DNA from: Allorhizobium borbori
GTDB lineage: Bacteria > Pseudomonadota > Alphaproteobacteria > Rhizobiales > Rhizobiaceae
Assembly (NCBI RefSeq): GCF_014196535.1
Contig: NZ_JACIDU010000001.1
Coordinates: 186,001-250,000 of the forward strand
Direction: 5' to 3'
Length of the DNA: 64,000 nucleotides
The notes beneath the pieces are model-generated. The model made no database searches. It was given only the letters and a program-made list of their open reading frames with translations, and was not told the origin of the DNA. The position numbers and the translations under genes were made by a program. Positions within the stretch are counted from its first letter, which is position 1; each line of letters begins with the position of its first letter. Shown here one piece after another: positions 44,709-53,128 of this stretch.

Positions 44709-46103
44709 TCAGACGAACCGTTTGACGATATGGTGATAGAGCGCACGGATGGCCTGCGCCTCGCCACCGGACGGCCCATGCGCCCGCTCCGCCGGTGCCC
44801 AGCCATAAACGTCGAAGTGAACCCAGCTTTTGGCCTCTGCGACGAACCGGTTGAGGAAAAGGGCCGCGGTGATCGCGCCGGCCATGCCCCCCGCGGGCGC
44901 ATTGGTCAGATCGGCGATCTTGGCGGAAAGGTCCTTTTCATAGCCGCGGTGAAGCGGCAGGCGCCAAAGAGGATCGTCATAGCGGATGGAAGCCGCGGCA
45001 ATGCCGGCGGCCAAGTCCTCGTCATCGGTGAAGAAGGGCGGCACATCCGGACCGAGCGCCGTGCGGGCGGCCCCCGTCAGGGTCGCCATGTCGATCAGGA
45101 GGTCGGGGGCTTCCTCATCGGCCAGAGCCAGCGCATCGGCAAGGATCAGCCGGCCCTCGGCATCGGTATTGTCAATCTGCACCGAAAGGCCCTTGCGGCT
45201 GCGATAGATATCGCCGGGTCGGAAAGCATTGCCGGCGATGGAGTTTTCCACGGCAGGTACGATCACCCGCAGATCGACCTTCAGCCCGGCATCCATGATC
45301 ATCATCGCGAGACCGAGAACATTGGCCGCACCGCCCATGTCCTTCTTCATCAACGCCATGCCGGAGGCCGGCTTGATGTCCAGACCGCCGGTATCGAAAC
45401 ACACGCCCTTGCCGACCAGAGTAAGCTTCGGTGCGCCGGGCTTGCCCCAGCGCAATTCCATCAGGCGCGGCGCTTCCGCACCGGCACGGCCGACGGCATG
45501 GACCAGCGGGAAATTGTGATCGAGCAGCGCATCGCCCACCGAGACCTTCACCACCGCCTTGTACTGGCTGGCAAGTTCCCGGAACGTCGCCTCGAGCTTG
45601 GCCGGGCCCATATCGTTGGCCGGCGTGTTGATGAGATCGCGCACGAGATAGATCGCCGCGAGTTCGCGGTGAAGCTGGTCAGCATCGACGCCGGCGGGCA
45701 TGCGCAGGCGCGGCAGAGCCGGTGGATCGGATTTGTAGCGGTCGAAACTATAGGCACCAAGGCCGAAGCCGAGCGCCATCTGGGTGGGCGTCAGCGGTGT
45801 CGTCTCGATATGCCAGTCACCCGCCGGCAGAAGGCGCACCAGCTTGCCGGCGATGAAGGGGGTGTCCTGCGGCTTCGCACCCAGACCGAACAGCACTCCG
45901 CCCAGCTTTCCATCGGTGCCGGGAAAAGGCAACAGTGTGCCGCTGGCCGCCTTGAAGCCTGCCTTGCCAGCCCAGTCGCGCGCCGCCGGCGCAATCCCCG
46001 ACCCGGTTTCGAGATCGGCAGGGGTGACAGCGAAAACGGGCAGCGTCTTGACCCCTTCCGGGCAGAAGGGCGAGGTTCGTTCGATGAACTGATAGGACTG
46101 CAT
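44709..46103 (-). CDS. Leucyl aminopeptidase family (M17) protein
   Basis: The 464-residue protein has an N-terminal macro-like domain and a C-terminal M17 catalytic domain: LTLVGKGVCFDTGGLDIKPA, MKKDMGGAANVLG and the signature DNTDAEGRLILADALA, which carry two-metal ligands and the active-site Lys and Arg. M17 enzymes remove N-terminal amino acids from peptides in the cytoplasm. The length is somewhat shorter than PepA (about 500). Its start is divergent from the TadD-like gene. Confidence 0.92.
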   Translation of the reverse strand: MQSYQFIERTSPFCPEGVKTLPVFAVTPADLETGSGIAPAARDWAGKAGFKAASGTLLPFPGTDGKLGGVLFGLGAKPQDTPFIAGKLVRLLPAGDWHIETTPLTPTQMALGFGLGAYSFDRYKSDPPALPRLRMPAGVDADQLHRELAAIYLVRDLINTPANDMGPAKLEATFRELASQYKAVVKVSVGDALLDHNFPLVHAVGRAGAEAPRLMELRWGKPGAPKLTLVGKGVCFDTGGLDIKPASGMALMKKDMGGAANVLGLAMMIMDAGLKVDLRVIVPAVENSIAGNAFRPGDIYRSRKGLSVQIDNTDAEGRLILADALALADEEAPDLLIDMATLTGAARTALGPDVPPFFTDDEDLAAGIAAASIRYDDPLWRLPLHRGYEKDLSAKIADLTNAPAGGMAGAITAALFLNRFVAEAKSWVHFDVYGWAPAERAHGPSGGEAQAIRALYHHIVKRFV

Positions 46104-46238
46104 GGGGACCTTCGGAGTACGGCGGAATCAGCGCGTTAACGATCTATTAGGGTTAACAGATTATTGCTGAATTGAGGATTGCGCCACACCCTTCCGGCAA
46201 ATCGGACCGGTCCGGCGCCGGAACCCGGAGATCGTGCC

Positions 46239-47063
46239 ATGCTGCTGACAACGCCAGATCTGAAAAGCCGGCTGCTGCGCGGCGTTGCAGTCGCCCTTGT
46301 TGCGCTTCCGCTTGCCGCCTGCGGCACCAGCCGCCAGACGACGGGTTCGACCACCGACAGTGCCTCGCTGAGCATGCCGGGCAAGCCGGTCGACTCCATG
46401 ACCGCTACCGAACTGGCGGATGCCGCGCGCAAATACAGCATTGCCTACGAAAAGAACCCCAAGGATCGCCGCATCGGCCTTAACTACGCCAATGTGCTGC
46501 GCATGACGGGCCGCAATGCACAGTCATTGGCGGTGATGCAGCAGATGGCCATCGCCTTCCCCAACGATCGGGAAATTCTGGCCGCCTACGGCAAGGCACA
46601 GGCCGGTGCCGGCCAGCTTGATGAAGCCCTGACGACCATCCGCCGGGCGCAGACGCCGGATATGCCCGACTGGCGGCTCGTTTCCGCCGAAGGCGCTGTG
46701 CTCGACCAGCTTGGTCGGGCGAACGACGCCCGCCGTCGCTACAACGATGCGCTGCAGATCCAGCCAAACGAACCGAGCATCCTGTCGAATCTCGGCATGT
46801 CCTACCTGCTCTCCGGCGACCTGAAATCCGCGGAAAGCTATCTCCGGGCCGCCATGGCACAGCCGACCGCCGACAGCCGCGTGCGGCAAAACTATTCGCT
46901 GGTGGTCGGCCTGCAGGGCCGCTTCGCCGAAGCTGAAAAGATCGCCCGTCAGGAGCTTTCGCCGCAGCAGGCCGATGCCAACGTCGCCTATCTGCGCAGC
47001 ATGCTGTCCCAGCAGAACGCCTGGCAGCAGCTTTCCCAGAAGGACAAGAAGGCCGGCGGCTGA
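46239..47063 (+). CDS. TadD-like TPR lipoprotein
   Basis: The 274-residue protein has a signal peptide with lipobox LAAC near residue 29, then about five TPR-like helical repeats (ADAARKYSIAYEKNPKDRRIGLNYANVL; EILAAYGKAQAGAGQLDEALTTI; PSILSNLGMSYLLSGDLKSAESYL). This is the layout of TadD, the pilus-assembly lipoprotein. The Tad locus lies at 52-63 kb on both strands, so this unlinked copy is a candidate for its missing TadD. The ATG at 46239 is chosen over 46179 to give a normal signal peptide. Confidence 0.8.
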   Translation: MLLTTPDLKSRLLRGVAVALVALPLAACGTSRQTTGSTTDSASLSMPGKPVDSMTATELADAARKYSIAYEKNPKDRRIGLNYANVLRMTGRNAQSLAVMQQMAIAFPNDREILAAYGKAQAGAGQLDEALTTIRRAQTPDMPDWRLVSAEGAVLDQLGRANDARRRYNDALQIQPNEPSILSNLGMSYLLSGDLKSAESYLRAAMAQPTADSRVRQNYSLVVGLQGRFAEAEKIARQELSPQQADANVAYLRSMLSQQNAWQQLSQKDKKAGG

Positions 47064-47124
47064 ACCACCCCACCAGCCACTCTGCCCTGACAAGCCGGAC
47101 GGTGACTTGCCTTTTCCGCGATAC

Positions 47125-47136
47125 GGGTATATACCC
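47125..47136. promoter_or_regulatory. Palindromic operator upstream of marR
   Basis: GGGTATATACCC is a perfect 12-base palindrome 6 bases before the marR ATG, within a 17-base stretch (ATACGGGTATATACCCT) that recurs at 47561. A -10-like TATATA lies inside it, so a bound regulator would block the promoter. Confidence 0.75.
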
Positions 47137-47142
47137 TCATCC

Positions 47143-47541
47143 ATGTTGTCGCCCTGTCACTGCACACGCCTGAGAATGGCGGCCCGGAAGATTTCCGCCC
47201 TTTACGATGCCGCACTGGCACCGGTAGGCATCAGCGTTGCGCAATTTGCGGTTCTGCGAACCATCGAACACCGGCAACCGATCAGTCTGACGGATCTGGC
47301 CGGGCGGCTCGACCTCGACCGATCCACCATGGGCCGTAATGTGCGGGTGATCGAGAAGATCGGGCTGGTCGCAACCACCAAGGGCGACGACCAGCGTGAG
47401 GCAGCCGTCAGCCTGACGGATAAGGGTGCGGCCCTCCTCGCCCGCGCGATCCCGCTTTGGGAGAGTTGTCAGAAAGATATCGAAAGCCGCCTTGGTCCCG
47501 ATCGAGTTGCCATGATCGGAGAACTCCTGCCGTTGCTGTGA
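47143..47541 (+). CDS. MarR-family regulator paired with an MFS exporter
   Basis: The 132-residue protein is a MarR winged helix (ALYDAALAPVGISVAQFAVLRTIEHRQPISLTDLAGRLDLDRSTMGRNVRVIEKIGLV, then DDQREAAVSLTDKG). An N-terminal MLSPCHCTRLR holds two cysteines that might sense oxidants or electrophiles. The ATG at 47143 has no ribosome site because an operator lies just upstream; a leaderless message or a start at 47176 is possible. It most likely represses itself and the MFS gene. Confidence 0.9.
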   Translation: MLSPCHCTRLRMAARKISALYDAALAPVGISVAQFAVLRTIEHRQPISLTDLAGRLDLDRSTMGRNVRVIEKIGLVATTKGDDQREAAVSLTDKGAALLARAIPLWESCQKDIESRLGPDRVAMIGELLPLL

Positions 47542-47563
47542 CGGTCTTCTGTTTCACATATAC

Positions 47564-47575
47564 GGGTATATACCC
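47564..47575. promoter_or_regulatory. Palindromic operator upstream of the MFS gene
   Basis: This is the second exact copy of GGGTATATACCC, again within ATACGGGTATATACCCT, between the marR stop and the MFS start. Its presence on a 39-base gap shows that the MFS gene has its own regulated promoter. Confidence 0.75.
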
Positions 47576-47592
47576 TTAAAATGGAGCCTTTT

Positions 47593-48906
47593 ATGCCATC
47601 AAGCGAACCCGCCGCCGGTACGGCATTTCTTCCGGCCTTCTTCGCGCGCCGTGGCGTGCATTATGGCTGGGTGGTTGCCGGCGTCACCTTTCTTGCCATG
47701 CTCGTCACCGCCGGCGCGGTCGGCACGCCCGGCGTGCTGATCGGTCCGCTGCAGAAGGAGTTCGGCTGGACGACCTCTGAAATTTCCTCGGCCTTCGCAA
47801 TCCGGCTTGTGCTGTTCGGTTTGATGGGTCCCTTTGCGGCCGCTTTCATGAACCGCTTCGGGCTTCGCCCGGTGGCCACGGTGGCGCTTTCGCTCATCGG
47901 AGCCGGCATATTCGGCTCGTTCTACATGACAACGATCTGGCAGCTCATGCTGCTGTGGGGTGTGGTCGTGGGCTTTGGCACGGGACTGACGGCGATGGTG
48001 CTGGGCGCAACGGTTGCCACACGCTGGTTCTCCAGACGACGCGGCCTCGTCATCGGGCTTTTGACCGCGAGTACCGCAACCGGCCAGCTTGTCTTCCTGC
48101 CGCTGCTTGCCTCGCTGGCGGAGAATGCCGGCTGGCGTGGAGCGCTTGCCTTCATGCTCGTCATGCTGCTGATCGCCGCGATTGCGGTTCTCTTCCTGCT
48201 CAGGGATCGTCCTGCTGATGTCGGGCTTGCCCCCTACGGCGCAACCGAGGTACAGCCCGGCCCGGCAGCGGCCCCAGCAACCCTGATGGCCATGCTTGCT
48301 TCGCCGCTCATCGCGCTCAGGGATGCTAGCCGGACCAGCCTGTTCTGGGTTCTCTTCGGCACTTTCTTCGTGTGCGGCGCAAGCACCAACGGGCTGGTGC
48401 AGACCCATTTCGTTTCACTATGCGGCGATTACGGCATGGCGGCGGTTGCCGCCGCGGGGATGCTGGCGGTCATCGGCGTGTTCGATTTCATCGGAACGGT
48501 GGGATCGGGCTGGCTTTCCGACCGGTTCGACAGCCGCACGCTGCTGTTCTGGTATTACGGCCTGCGGGGCCTGTCGCTCATCTACCTGCCCTTCACCGAT
48601 TTCAGCTTTTACGAATTGTCGATCTTCGCGGTGTTCTACGGGCTCGACTGGGTGGCGACCGTACCACCGACGATCAAGCTCACCGCCGACCGGTTCGGCG
48701 AGCGCGCCAACCTCGTCTTCGGCTGGATCTTCGCCGGCCATCAGTTGGGCGCTGCATTTGCCGCCTTCGGCGCCGGCTTCATCCGCTCGGCCTATGAGAC
48801 CTATCTTCCGGCCTTCTTCCTGGCCGGGCTTCTGTGCCTTGCGGCATCGCTGGCCATCATCGCGCTGCGCGATCCGCCTGCCCGCCTTGCGCCGGCCGCC
48901 AGTTGA
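47593..48906 (+). CDS. MFS transporter
   Basis: The 437-residue protein has 12 membrane helices in two halves separated by a loop near 210-225, with MFS motif A-like residues (MNRFGLRP; SDRFDSRT) after helices 2 and 8. The first half resembles the monocarboxylate/OFA branch (PLQKEFGWTTSEISSAFAIR). The cargo is unknown; control by a MarR repressor suggests efflux or uptake of an aromatic or antimicrobial compound. The start at 47593 is favoured because GGAG lies 6 bases upstream, although an ATG at 47581 is in frame. Confidence 0.9.
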   Translation: MPSSEPAAGTAFLPAFFARRGVHYGWVVAGVTFLAMLVTAGAVGTPGVLIGPLQKEFGWTTSEISSAFAIRLVLFGLMGPFAAAFMNRFGLRPVATVALSLIGAGIFGSFYMTTIWQLMLLWGVVVGFGTGLTAMVLGATVATRWFSRRRGLVIGLLTASTATGQLVFLPLLASLAENAGWRGALAFMLVMLLIAAIAVLFLLRDRPADVGLAPYGATEVQPGPAAAPATLMAMLASPLIALRDASRTSLFWVLFGTFFVCGASTNGLVQTHFVSLCGDYGMAAVAAAGMLAVIGVFDFIGTVGSGWLSDRFDSRTLLFWYYGLRGLSLIYLPFTDFSFYELSIFAVFYGLDWVATVPPTIKLTADRFGERANLVFGWIFAGHQLGAAFAAFGAGFIRSAYETYLPAFFLAGLLCLAASLAIIALRDPPARLAPAAS

Positions 48907-48911
48907 GGCGG

Positions 48912-48944
48912 CCGGACCCGCCTCCGCTCAGGAGGCGGGTCCGG
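48912..48944. terminator. Convergent stem-loop between MFS and RTX genes
   Basis: Perfect 14-base arms (CCGGACCCGCCTCC and GGAGGCGGGTCCGG) enclose a 5-base loop, between two converging genes. It lacks a T-run on either side, so it could work in both directions with help from Rho. Confidence 0.7.
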
Positions 48945-48954
48945 TCCTTGTACA

Positions 48955-49617
48955 TCAATAGATGAAATCGCCGGTATCGAGCTGCGAAAGCTTGAAGTTC
49001 TCGATCGTCACGCTCGACGTTGCAGAAAGCTTCAATACGACATCATCGCCGGACTGTCTTGCGCCGGCAATCACCGAACGAACCTGAGCAAGGCTGAAAT
49101 CATCAAGCTCGATACGGTCCACACCGTTGCTGAAATCCGTGATCACGTCACGACCGTCATTCCGGTCGAACTCGAAGGTGTCGGCGCCGCTGCCACCGGT
49201 CAGGATGTCGTTGCCGAGCCCACCTTCCAGATGATCGCGACCATATCCGCCGTTCAGCTTGTCGTTTCCGGAGCCCCCGTCAAGTTCGTCATTGCCGGCG
49301 CCGCCAAGAAGCGTGTCGTTGCCCGAACCACCCTCAAGCTCATCATTGCCGGTACCGCCATCGAGAACATCGGCGCCCGAGCCGCCTTCCAGATCGTCAT
49401 GGCCATCGCCGCCATAGAGCTTGTCGTTACCCGAACCGCCTTCGAGATCATCATTGCCGGCACCGCCCCAAAGACGGTCATTGCCGTTGCCGCCGTAAAG
49501 CTCGTCATTGCCGGCATAGCCGTAAAGCGAATCATCGCCATCCCGTCCGAACAACCAGTCGGCAACCGTCGTACCCTTCAGGAGATCTGCATTGATGGTT
49601 CCATTCTTGCGTGCCAT
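48955..49617 (-). CDS. RTX (hemolysin-type calcium-binding) repeat protein
   Basis: The 220-residue protein has a short N-terminus, then 14 tandem nonapeptides of the form x-G-G-x-G-N-D-x-L (about residues 23-148), which fold into a calcium-binding parallel beta-roll outside the cell, and a C-terminal domain (TFEFDRNDGRDVITDFSNGVDRIELDDF...LDTGDFIY) typical of type I secretion substrates. No enzyme domain is present. No ABC exporter or membrane-fusion gene is nearby, so secretion must use a transporter elsewhere. AAGGAG precedes the ATG at 49617. Confidence 0.93.
   Translation of the reverse strand: MARKNGTINADLLKGTTVADWLFGRDGDDSLYGYAGNDELYGGNGNDRLWGGAGNDDLEGGSGNDKLYGGDGHDDLEGGSGADVLDGGTGNDELEGGSGNDTLLGGAGNDELDGGSGNDKLNGGYGRDHLEGGLGNDILTGGSGADTFEFDRNDGRDVITDFSNGVDRIELDDFSLAQVRSVIAGARQSGDDVVLKLSATSSVTIENFKLSQLDTGDFIY
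49174..49551 (-). repeat. 27-base tandem repeats coding for RTX nonapeptides
   Basis: Fourteen in-frame 27-base units encode the GGxGNDxL repeats. Several neighbouring units are nearly identical in DNA, so slippage could change the number between strains. Confidence 0.9.
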
Positions 49618-49804
49618 GGCTGTGCTCCTTCGAATATGTACGCCCTGAACCGGACAGCGCGGCTGCGCCTCGATCCACCGGGCTTGTGACTGCCGATGGC
49701 GCCCATGCACCCGGCCTGAGACAACAATTGCCACAGGGCGCCTGACAGCGGCCTGACCCGACCTGTCAGGCAAATGTCAGGTTGGAAGACTTATAAGAAA
49801 GCGC

Positions 49805-50125
49805 ATGAAACGCACTGTCTTCCTCGCTTCCGTTCTGACGCTTCTGCCGCTGTTTGCAGCCGGTCAGCCGCCCGCTGTGGCTCCGGATTTCGAGATCGCT
49901 CGCGATGCCGTCGAACGGGGCGATATCCTGCCGCTCGCCGAAATTCTGAACCGGCTGGCCAGGGTGCATCCCGGCCGGGTCGTCGAGGTCGAACTGGAAT
50001 ACAGCAAGGGTATTCTGGTTTATGAAGTCGAACTCGTGACCGAGGACGGTCGTCTCATCGAGGTGGACATGAACGCCGCAACGGGCGACATTCTGGGGGT
50101 TGAGGAAGAAGAAGATGACGACTGA
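49805..50125 (+). CDS. PepSY-domain periplasmic protein
   Basis: The 106-residue protein has a signal peptide (MKRTVFLASVLTLLPLFAAG) and one PepSY domain (ILNRLARVHPGRVVEVELEYSKGILVYEVELVTEDGRLIEVDMNAATGDILGV), followed by an acidic tail EEEEDDD. PepSY proteins bind or inhibit proteases and are often found with two-component systems. It lies 11 bases before a response-regulator gene, so it may be part of the sensing unit or its output. Confidence 0.9.
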   Translation: MKRTVFLASVLTLLPLFAAGQPPAVAPDFEIARDAVERGDILPLAEILNRLARVHPGRVVEVELEYSKGILVYEVELVTEDGRLIEVDMNAATGDILGVEEEEDDD

Positions 50126-50136
50126 GCCGAGGATCG

Positions 50137-50799
50137 ATGCGCGCGCTGATCGTTGAGGATGACCGACGGATCGCCGAAAGCCTTGAACGCGCCCTCGCCT
50201 CCGCAGGCTTTCGCGCCGAACGCGCCGAGGATGGCGAGACGGCGTGGTTTCGTGGCGGAACGGAAGATTACGATCTGATCGTTCTCGATCTCGGTCTGCC
50301 GAAGCTCGATGGCCTGACCGTGCTCAAGCGCTGGCGCGCGGAGGGCTGCGAAAGCCCGATCCTCATCCTCACCGCCCGCGGAGCATGGACGGAACGGGTT
50401 GAAGGGATTGATGCAGGCGCCGACGACTATCTCGCCAAGCCCTTCCGCATGGAAGAACTGATCGCCCGCGCGCGTGCGCTGGTGCGCCGGGCGGGCGGGC
50501 GCGGTGCCGCGCGCCATCAGGTCGGTCGATTGACGGTCGATCTCAACCATATGACCATCGCCATCGACGGTGTGCCAACCTCTGTCACCCCGCTCGAGTT
50601 CCGCCTCATCGCCTATCTGACGCTGCATCAGGACAAGGTTGTGCCGCCCGGCGAATTGCTGGAGCACCTTTACGGCGAGGACGACGCCCGCGAGGCGAAT
50701 GCGCTCGAAGCCATCATCGCCCGCCTGCGCCGCAAGCTCGGCCCCGGCGTCATCGCCACCCGGCGTGGCTTCGGCTACCATCTGGAACGGCCGGAATGA
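50137..50799 (+). CDS. OmpR/PhoB-family response regulator
   Basis: The 220-residue protein has a receiver domain (acidic pair in VEDD, phospho-acceptor Asp51 in LIVLDLGLPKLDG, Lys in AKPFRM) and a C-terminal winged helix (LTVDLNHMTIAIDGVPTSVTPLEFRLIAYLTLHQDKVVPPGELLEHLYG...RRGFGYHL). It should bind DNA when phosphorylated by the partner kinase, whose gene overlaps its stop by 4 bases. Its closest style is PhoP/QseB; targets likely include the adjacent PepSY gene. Confidence 0.95.
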   Translation: MRALIVEDDRRIAESLERALASAGFRAERAEDGETAWFRGGTEDYDLIVLDLGLPKLDGLTVLKRWRAEGCESPILILTARGAWTERVEGIDAGADDYLAKPFRMEELIARARALVRRAGGRGAARHQVGRLTVDLNHMTIAIDGVPTSVTPLEFRLIAYLTLHQDKVVPPGELLEHLYGEDDAREANALEAIIARLRRKLGPGVIATRRGFGYHLERPE

Positions 50800-52178
50800 G
50801 AAGCCGTTCCCTGCGATGGCGGCTATTGCTGGCTGGCGCGGTTGCCATTTTTTCCGCTCTCGCCCTCTCCGCCATCGTCCTGGCCATTCTCTTCGATCGC
50901 CATGTGGAGCGTGTCGCCGTCTCAAGCCTGAACGCCCGTGCACTCGCTCTTGTCGCGATGGTGGAGCCGGGCGGGCCCGCCGGTGCAACCATCCGCAAGC
51001 CGCCGGCCGACCCGCTCTACGATCAACCCTTTTCCGGCCACTACTGGCAGATTGCCCTCGGCGGCGAAATTCATCGGTCACGCTCGCTGTGGGATCACCA
51101 GTTTTCCATGGCAGCCGATGGCCCCGTTCCGGGTAAACCGCGCACGATTGTGCTGGAGGGCCCACGCAAGGAAGCGCTGGTCGCCGTCGAACATGCCTTG
51201 CGTGTGGGTAGCGGCAAGGATGCCGTTCCGCTACGCATCATCGTCGCCGCCGACCGCAGCGAGATCGCGGCGGCGCGGCGCGCGTTTCTCGGTGATCTCG
51301 TTCCCTACATCGCAGTTCTGGCAGCCCTGCTTCTGGCGGCATCCTGGGCACAGATCACCGTGGGTCTCAGACCGCTCGCCCAGATCGGCCAGCGCATTGC
51401 TGGGCTGAATTCCGGCGGACCAAGCCGCATCGGACAGGACCTGCCAACCGAAGTCATTCCGCTTGCCAGCGAACTGGACGCACTGCTCGATGCCCGCGAC
51501 CGGGAGCTGGAACGGGCCCGCCACCGGGCCGGCGATCTGGCGCACGGTTTCAAGACCCCGCTTCAGGCGCTTCTCGGCGATGCCCAGCGTCTGCGTGATC
51601 AGGGGGAAGACGAGATCAGCGGCAGTATCGAAGACGTGGTGGCAGCCATGCGCCGACTGGTGGACCGGGAACTCGCCCGCGCCCGCATCCGCTCGAACCG
51701 TAATCCCGGCTTCTGCGATCCCGCCGCTCTTCTGCGGAAAGTCATCGCCGTGTTGCGGAAAACGCCGAGGGGTCGCGATATCGACTGGCGCATCGAGGTC
51801 GAAAACGGGCTTTCGGCGCGCATCGACGCCGACGACCTGACCGAGGCGCTCGGCGCATTGCTGGAAAACGCGATGCGGCATGCGCGTGATACCGTAACAG
51901 CACGCGCTGCCGCCCAAAAAGGTCGCGTCGTCATCACTATAGAAGACGATGGTACCGGCGTGCCGGACGGCGATCTTCTGCGGCTGGTGGAACGTGGCGT
52001 GCGTCTGGACGAGAGCGGCGAAGGCCAGGGCATAGGTCTTGCCATTGTCGCCGATATCGTGGAGGCTGCCCGCGGGACGCTTGCCTTCAGCAATGCCTCG
52101 CCGGGGCTCAGGGCCGAGATTTCCCTTGCCGCCGGACCGGGCGGCGATGCAGCCGGTCAGAAGCGATCGGCCACCTGA
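50796..52178 (+). CDS. Membrane sensor histidine kinase (PhoQ/QseC-like)
   Basis: The 460-residue kinase has two membrane helices (about 9-33 and 170-190) around a periplasmic sensor domain, then HAMP, a dimerisation box with His250 (DLAHGFKTPLQALL, close to the PhoQ-type SLKTPL form), and a HATPase domain (ALLENAMRHA, EDDGTGVPDGD, GQGIGLAIVADIV). It overlaps the regulator gene by 4 bases. Its last 22 bases overlap the end of the convergent tadC gene. The signal is unknown; PepSY partners and acidic tails hint at a periplasmic cation or protease signal. Confidence 0.94.
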   Translation: MRSRSLRWRLLLAGAVAIFSALALSAIVLAILFDRHVERVAVSSLNARALALVAMVEPGGPAGATIRKPPADPLYDQPFSGHYWQIALGGEIHRSRSLWDHQFSMAADGPVPGKPRTIVLEGPRKEALVAVEHALRVGSGKDAVPLRIIVAADRSEIAAARRAFLGDLVPYIAVLAALLLAASWAQITVGLRPLAQIGQRIAGLNSGGPSRIGQDLPTEVIPLASELDALLDARDRELERARHRAGDLAHGFKTPLQALLGDAQRLRDQGEDEISGSIEDVVAAMRRLVDRELARARIRSNRNPGFCDPAALLRKVIAVLRKTPRGRDIDWRIEVENGLSARIDADDLTEALGALLENAMRHARDTVTARAAAQKGRVVITIEDDGTGVPDGDLLRLVERGVRLDESGEGQGIGLAIVADIVEAARGTLAFSNASPGLRAEISLAAGPGGDAAGQKRSAT

Positions 52179-53116
52179 ATACCGGCAGGGCCGAGAATGA
52201 CGGCCACGAGAACCGGCAGGAAGAACAGGATCATCGGTACGGTCAGCTTCGGCGGCAGGGCGGCGGCTTTCTTTTCGGCCTCGTTCATGCGCTCGTCACG
52301 GCCCTCCTGGGCGAGCACGCGCAGAGCCGAGGCAATCGGCGTACCATAGCGCTCGGCCTGGATCAGCGCCTGCATCACGCTTTTGACCATGTCGAGCTGC
52401 GTGCGCAGGCCGAGGTTCTCAAGGGCCGTTCGACGGTCCTGGAGGAAGGAGAGTTCCGCCGTTGTCACGACCATTTCCTCCGCCAGCTCCGGCGAAGCTT
52501 CGGTCATCTCTTCGGCCACGCGGCGCATGGCCGCTTCCATGGAAATCCCCGATTCAACGCAGATCAGCATCAGGTCCAGCGCATCCGGCCAGGCGCGTTT
52601 GATCGAAAGCTGCCGCTTCTTCATCTTGTTGGAAATAAAGATGTTCGGTGCGTAGAAGCCGAGATAGGCAAAGACGATGGAGCCGAAAATACGCATCGGC
52701 AACGGCTTGTCCGCCAGGTTGCCCAGAACGAACAGCCAGACAAGCGCCGCGACGAAGAACACGAAGGGCAACGTGAACCGCGCGACGAGGAAGGTGTTCA
52801 GGGCGTTTTGCGAGCGATAACCCGCCGCCTTCAGCTTGTTGACCGTGTTCTCGTCGACAAGCGCCTCGCGCAGGTTGAAGCGCTCGACGATCTGCTTGAC
52901 GGACCGGTTATTGTTGCCGCGCAATGCCGCACGGCCAATCGTGGTTTCCGAAGCCATCCGGGCACGTTCACGGGCGCGGATCAGTTCGCGCTCCGACGAG
53001 ACGGCGCGCATGCGTTTTTCGAAACCCTCGCGCGCCAGATAGGGCTGAATCATCGCAAACACGGTGGCGAAAACCGCGACAGCGACGAGAAGGGCGACGA
53101 TCATTGACGGTTCCAT
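52157..53116 (-). CDS. tadC: Tad pilus inner-membrane platform protein TadC
   Basis: The 319-residue protein is a type II secretion F-domain platform protein with membrane helices near the N-terminus (MIVALLVAVAVFATVFAMI), at 115-165, and near the C-terminus. The central motif KRAWPDALDLMLICVESGISMEAAMRRVAEEMTEASPELAEE is typical of TadC. With TadB it couples the TadA ATPase to pilus assembly. It is the last gene of the operon, and its 3' end overlaps the convergent kinase gene. Confidence 0.94.
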   Translation of the reverse strand: MEPSMIVALLVAVAVFATVFAMIQPYLAREGFEKRMRAVSSERELIRARERARMASETTIGRAALRGNNNRSVKQIVERFNLREALVDENTVNKLKAAGYRSQNALNTFLVARFTLPFVFFVAALVWLFVLGNLADKPLPMRIFGSIVFAYLGFYAPNIFISNKMKKRQLSIKRAWPDALDLMLICVESGISMEAAMRRVAEEMTEASPELAEEMVVTTAELSFLQDRRTALENLGLRTQLDMVKSVMQALIQAERYGTPIASALRVLAQEGRDERMNEAEKKAAALPPKLTVPMILFFLPVLVAVILGPAGIQVADRF

Positions 53117-53128
53117 GGCGCCGTTCCC

